From Bog-473 sp963756025 (GTDB lineage: Bacteria > Actinomycetota > Acidimicrobiia > Acidimicrobiales > RAAP-2), in contig CAVWMF010000007.1 in assembly GCA_963756025.1 (NCBI GenBank), positions 1 to 64,000 of the forward strand: a stretch of 64,000 nt of DNA, in the 5' to 3' direction. Within the stretch, counting starts at the first letter, position 1. The number at the start of each line of letters is the position of its first letter. The translations under genes were made by a program, and so were the position numbers. Below are positions 60,696 through 64,000 of the stretch, in pieces. The notes below the pieces were generated by a model. That model searched no databases. It saw only the letters and a program-made list of their open reading frames with translations, and was not told the DNA's origin.

Positions 60696-61489
60696 CTAGG
60701 TCTCCGACCGGGAGATGGCAACAACCAGTTCGGCGTTGAAGGCATCCGGGCGTTCCAACATGAGATAGTGGCCCGAGCCGTCGACCACGGAATTGCGGAT
60801 CCCGTAGTCGGCAAAGGCCGCACTGTCCTTGGGCATGAACGTCTCCGACGAGATGGCGGACACAGGGACGTCGAGAGCGTGCAGCCCCTCTGCCAAATCA
60901 CTCCCGTAGCCAGCGCTGGCGCTCTGGAAGATGCCCAGTGCGATCGCGGGCGGCATCTCCGCCACCTCATCGGTGAGTTGCGAGACGAGGTCAGCGGGCG
61001 CCGTCGGGCCACACATGAGCTTGACGAACCGGGCCGAACCGGAGATGAAGTCCGCATTTCTGGCAGCGGGATCACCGTGTCGAGATCGACGTCCCGCCTT
61101 GCCGAGCCCAGTGCGGACCACGTATCGATCCCGATCACGCCGGCGACCCGTCCGCCCAGGTGACGGGCGGCCTCGACGACCACGCCGCCCCCCAGCGAAT
61201 GGCCGATCAGGATGACCCTCTCCAGGTCCAATGCATCGACGACGACCAGGACATCCCGCGCGAATGCGGCGAGCGTCCAGTCCACGCGTGCTCGCCCGGA
61301 CTCCCCGTGACCGGCCAGATCGATACGCACGACAAGGTGGCCGGCAGCGAACGGCTCGAGTTGGAGGTCCCAATGCTGGCGGCGTCCGGCCCAGCCGTGA
61401 ACAAAGACGAGGGACGGTTCACCGGAGCCGGTGACATCGAAGGCGATCTCCACGCCATCTGAAGACGGCACCCGCCGCTCGGTTCTCAA
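60696..61489 (-). pseudogene. Alpha/beta hydrolase, split by one frameshift
   Basis: From TTG 61489 (GGAGGG 7 bases upstream) the frame encodes VPSSDGVEIAFDVTGSGEPSLVFVHGWAGRRQHWDLQ, the nucleophile elbow IGHSLGGGVVVEAA and ends at LPEMR near 61060. The rest follows in another frame: NADFISGSARFVKLM, the cap region, and VVDGSGHYLMLERPDAF with the catalytic His. Adding one T to the run ATTT (61056-61059) restores LPENADFISGS and a protein of about 264 aa. Transcribed against the flanking genes. Likely ester or C-C bond hydrolase if the shift is an error. Confidence 0.85.
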
Positions 61490-61593
61490 TTGTCCGCCCT
61501 CCCCTTCCGTCCGATCCCGGACACGTTCAGCCTGATGATCCCCCGCTGAGCCTAACCCTCCCCCTGGCACCCATTGGTGGGAAACTGATCTCC

Positions 61594-62430
61594 GTGACAG
61601 GATCTCCTTGGCTCCGCTCGTTCCTCTACGTCCCCGCAGATCGCCCTGACCGCGTGGCGAAGGCGCTCGGCGCCGGCGCGGATGCCGTACTGATCGACCT
61701 CGAGGACTCGGTCGCGCTCTCCGCCAAAGAGGCCGCTCGTCGTGGGGCCGTTGAGGCGATTCGCAACCGCCCCGACGGAGGCCCTGCGGTGTGGGTCAGG
61801 ATCAACACGGGCGAGATCGGCCGGGCCGACGCCGCCGCCCTCGCGCCTGAGGCGACCAACCTCGGCGGGGTGGTTCTGGCCAAGTGCGACGATGTGGGCT
61901 GGCTTGACGAAATCGGCAGCACGATGCCCGCATCGGTCCCGTTCTCGCCATTGATCGAGTCGGCACTCGGCCTCCGGCGGCTCGATGCGTTGTGTGCGCA
62001 TCCCCGCGTCCTGCAGTGTCACGTGGGCGAAATCGATCTCCTCGCCGATCTGGGCGCACACGTCGACGCAGGGACACAGTTACTCGGCCACACGCACGCC
62101 GAGCTCCTCTACGCTTCAGCAGCCGCTGGCATACGCCCTCCGATCGGCGGCGTCTTCCCGGCCTTCCGCGACCTCGAGGGGTTCGTCGCCGACTCAGCCC
62201 GCTTGGCAAAGCTCGGCTTCGCAGGGCGCCCGGCGATCCACCCCTCCCAGGTCCCGGTGGTCAATGCGGCGTTCCGTCCCTCCGAGGATGAGCTGGCTGC
62301 GGCGGCGGTCCTCGTCGCTTCGTACGATGAAGCTCTTCAGCGGGGGCAGGGAGCGGTGACCGACGAACAGGGGAGGATGGTCGACGAGGCCGTCGTCCGG
62401 CGAGCCCGGCAGCTCCTCGCCGGACTCTGA
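61594..62430 (+). CDS. HpcH/HpaI-citrate lyase beta-like CoA lyase (citramalyl/malyl-CoA lyase type)
   Basis: A 278-residue CitE-like TIM-barrel enzyme: RSFLYVPADRPDRVAKALGAGADAVLIDLEDSV, VWVRINTGEIG, PLIESALGLRRLDAL with the metal Glu, HVGEIDLLADLG and the C-terminal HPSQVPVVNAAF. The length is that of CitE-like citramalyl-CoA lyases rather than of the longer malyl-CoA lyases. Start GTG 61594. It precedes a mesaconyl-CoA isomerase-like and a mesaconyl-CoA hydratase-like gene. The three together would convert mesaconyl-CoA to citramalyl-CoA and split it to acetyl-CoA and pyruvate, or run the reverse; the function follows from the neighbours. Confidence 0.9.
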   Translation: MTGSPWLRSFLYVPADRPDRVAKALGAGADAVLIDLEDSVALSAKEAARRGAVEAIRNRPDGGPAVWVRINTGEIGRADAAALAPEATNLGGVVLAKCDDVGWLDEIGSTMPASVPFSPLIESALGLRRLDALCAHPRVLQCHVGEIDLLADLGAHVDAGTQLLGHTHAELLYASAAAGIRPPIGGVFPAFRDLEGFVADSARLAKLGFAGRPAIHPSQVPVVNAAFRPSEDELAAAAVLVASYDEALQRGQGAVTDEQGRMVDEAVVRRARQLLAGL

Positions 62431-62450
62431 GACCAGCAGGAGAGGACGAA

Positions 62451-63689
62451 ATGCACGGAGAAGTGATGAGTGTACTCGATGGGCTCCGGGTCGTCGAAGG
62501 ATCGGCCTTCGTCGCCGCACCGCTCGGCGGGATGACGCTGGCCCAGTTGGGTGCCGACGTCATCCGGTTCGACGCCATCGGTGGTGGCATCGACTTCCAG
62601 AGATGGCCGGTGACGCAGACGGGCACCAGCCTGTTCTGGGCCGGTATGAACAAGGGCAAGCGGTCGCTGGCGGTCGATGTGCGCCGGCCGGAGGGCCAGG
62701 AGCTCGTGACCGAGCTGATCTGCCGGGACGGAAAGGATGCCGGCATCTTCCTGTCCAATTTTCCCGCCACGGGGTGGCTGTCCGACGATCGACTACGGGC
62801 CCGACGAAGCGATCTGATCTACGTCAACATCATCGGCAACCCCGACGGGTCCACCGCCGTGGACTACACCGTGAACCCCTCATCAGGCTTCGCCTACGCC
62901 ACCGGCCCGGTCGGGTCCTCGAACCCGACCAACCACGTCCTGCCGGCATGGGACGTCGCCACAGGGCTGACCGCTGCCACGAGCCTGTTGGCCGCTGAGC
63001 GCCTCCGGACCCGGACCGGGCGGGGCGGGCTGGTGACGATCTCCTTGGCGGATGTGGCCTTCGCCATGGTGGCCAACCTCGGCTACGTGGCCCAAGCCCA
63101 GGTTCTCCATGAAGGCCGGCCACCCATTGGCAACGACATGTACGGTGCCTTCGGCCGGGACTTCCCCACCGCGGATGACCGGCGCGTCATGGTCGTCGCC
63201 ATCAGCCTCAGGCAGTGGCAATCGCTCGCCCGGGCCACCGACATCGAACCTCACCTCCCCGCCATCGAGAAGGCGCTCGGACTCGACTTCTCCTTGGAAG
63301 GCGACCGGTTCGGGGGGCGTGATGCGCTGGCGGCGCTCATCGCCCCCTGGGTGGCGAAGCGCACCCTCTCTGAGGTTGCCGAAGTGTTCGACGAGCACGG
63401 CGTCTGCTGGGGACCGTACCAGACGTTCACGCAGCTCGTAGAAGAGGACTGGCGCTGCAGCGAGGCCAACCCGATGTTCACCGACATCGATCAGCCCGGC
63501 ATCGGCAGGCTGCGAACTCCCGGGACCCCGGCCGCGTTCACCGCGTCGCCGCGCTCCGCGCCGGTCCCTGCCCCGTTGCTGGGCGAGCACACGGAGGAGA
63601 TTCTTGCGGCGGAGTTGGGACTCAGCGCAACGGAGATCGGCTCTCTGTACGATGCGGGTATCGTCGCCGGGCCGATCAGAGCCCGATGA
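62451..63689 (+). CDS. mct: 2-methylfumaryl-(mesaconyl-)CoA isomerase-like CaiB-family protein
   Basis: A 412-residue CaiB/BaiF protein. Its blocks VVEGSAFVAAPLGGMTLAQL, RWPVTQTGTSLFWAGMNKGKRS, NIIGNPDGSTAVDYTVN (catalytic Asp), NHVLPAWDV, MYGAFGRDF and HGVCWGPYQTF follow closely the mesaconyl-C1/C4-CoA isomerase of the 3-hydroxypropionate bicycle, more than a general CaiB enzyme. ATG 62451 with AGGAGAGG 5 bases upstream; inner ATG 62466 is less well served. The end overlaps the next gene (ATGA). It moves CoA within mesaconate from C1 to C4. The gene symbol follows the family resemblance, not a search. Confidence 0.82.
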   Translation: MHGEVMSVLDGLRVVEGSAFVAAPLGGMTLAQLGADVIRFDAIGGGIDFQRWPVTQTGTSLFWAGMNKGKRSLAVDVRRPEGQELVTELICRDGKDAGIFLSNFPATGWLSDDRLRARRSDLIYVNIIGNPDGSTAVDYTVNPSSGFAYATGPVGSSNPTNHVLPAWDVATGLTAATSLLAAERLRTRTGRGGLVTISLADVAFAMVANLGYVAQAQVLHEGRPPIGNDMYGAFGRDFPTADDRRVMVVAISLRQWQSLARATDIEPHLPAIEKALGLDFSLEGDRFGGRDALAALIAPWVAKRTLSEVAEVFDEHGVCWGPYQTFTQLVEEDWRCSEANPMFTDIDQPGIGRLRTPGTPAAFTASPRSAPVPAPLLGEHTEEILAAELGLSATEIGSLYDAGIVAGPIRAR

Positions 63690-64000
63690 ACGAGCTCACC
63701 TTGGCCGACCTCGGGCTGACGAGCGAGCAGAAGTCGACACTGCCCGCCGAACATGCGCAGATGTTGGCGGCGACGCTGGACGTCACCTTCGACCCGAAGG
63801 CGGCGCTGCCGCTGCTGTGGCACTGGGCCTACTTCAACCCGGTGATCGGGACGGCGGGATTGGGGCCAGACGGCCATCCCCGGCGCGGGAACCCGCTCCT
63901 TCTCGACTTTCCCCGCCGGATGTGGGTCGGCGGGGAAGTCCGCTCCGAGGGCCCTCTGCGCACTGACCTCACGTCAGTGCGCCGCACCCGCCTGCTGAGC
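63686..64000 (+). CDS. Mesaconyl-C4-CoA hydratase-like (FAS1-like dehydratase) protein, partial
   Basis: The first 105 codons of a gene that runs past the window end. MNELTLADLGLTSEQ, LLWHWAYFNPVIG, LGPDGHPRRGNPLLLDFPRRMWVGGEV match the N-terminal hot-dog half of FAS1-like dehydratases (W-H-W-x-x-F, G-x-D-G-H-P, R-M-W-x-G-G), the group that contains mesaconyl-C4-CoA hydratase (Meh). Its ATG lies within the stop of the isomerase-like gene, indicating coupling. Identification is strengthened by the neighbours but based on a third of the protein. Confidence 0.75.
   Translation, partial: MNELTLADLGLTSEQKSTLPAEHAQMLAATLDVTFDPKAALPLLWHWAYFNPVIGTAGLGPDGHPRRGNPLLLDFPRRMWVGGEVRSEGPLRTDLTSVRRTRLLS

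Noticed and set aside
1..64000. CRISPR array, rRNA or prophage
   Set aside because: No regularly spaced repeats, no rRNA-like conserved segments and no phage structural genes were seen.

Overview
The window looks like chromosomal DNA of a high-GC actinobacterium. F420-type oxidoreductases, many CaiB/BaiF CoA-transferases, acyl-CoA dehydrogenases, Ltp-type thiolases with OB-fold partners, P450s and TetR regulators together suggest an uncultured Acidimicrobiia-like or mycobacterium-like lineage. This placement is an inference; no rRNA or marker gene is present.

Layout. Positions 1-5.15 kb are a gene graveyard: a truncated DUF7002 gene, an IS630 transposase stub, a frameshifted GNAT gene, a DUF4253 gene broken in three places, a tRNA 3'-half scar, and a few small genes that may be intact (DUF427, a 47-aa zinc ribbon, an 85-aa unknown). 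5.15-8.25 kb holds a promoter and two amidohydrolase genes. 8.25-11.3 kb is a second scar region: a tRNA-Lys-like 3' half followed by a complete IS21-family element (istA-istB, terminal inverted repeats, 5-bp target duplication). 11.4-24.7 kb is fatty-acid/CoA type catabolism: a tandem acyl-CoA dehydrogenase pair, an amidohydrolase, a secreted SGNH esterase, and a CaiB-FabG-thiolase operon. 24.7-26.1 kb has an F420/luciferase-like oxidoreductase and an SRPBCC protein.

26.2-37.6 kb is one long leftward gene string of ten genes: amidohydrolase, OB-fold protein, Ltp-like thiolase, TetR, alpha/beta hydrolase, luciferase-like monooxygenase, D-aminoacylase-like amidohydrolase, glycoside hydrolase family 2, SnoaL-like protein and an unrecognised protein. 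A decayed second copy of the unrecognised protein lies at 14.2 kb. 37.6-47.2 kb carries a double-domain CaiB protein, two P450s, a type-B carboxylesterase, a second Ltp-thiolase/OB-fold pair and an SCP2-alpha/beta-hydrolase fusion. 47.2-54.5 kb has EthD and SnoaL-like proteins, two amidohydrolases, two epoxide hydrolases (one frameshifted), an SMP-30 lactonase and a TetR gene. 54.5-61.5 kb starts from a TetR/Baeyer-Villiger monooxygenase divergent promoter with two matching palindromic operators, followed by an enoyl-CoA hydratase-like protein, two amidohydrolases and an alpha/beta hydrolase. 61.6 kb to the end is a mesaconyl/citramalyl-CoA module: CitE-like lyase, mesaconyl-CoA isomerase (Mct-like) and the start of a mesaconyl-C4-CoA hydratase-like gene.

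Taken together, the genes describe oxidative breakdown of complex, probably cyclic or branched substrates. Oxygenases (P450, BVMO, luciferase-like) would introduce oxygen; esterases, epoxide hydrolases, lactonase and amidohydrolases would open the products; CoA-transferases, acyl-CoA dehydrogenases, hydratases and thiolases or retro-aldolases would shorten the chain. Nine amidohydrolase-superfamily genes in 64 kb is the most striking numerical feature. The substrate cannot be read from the sequence.
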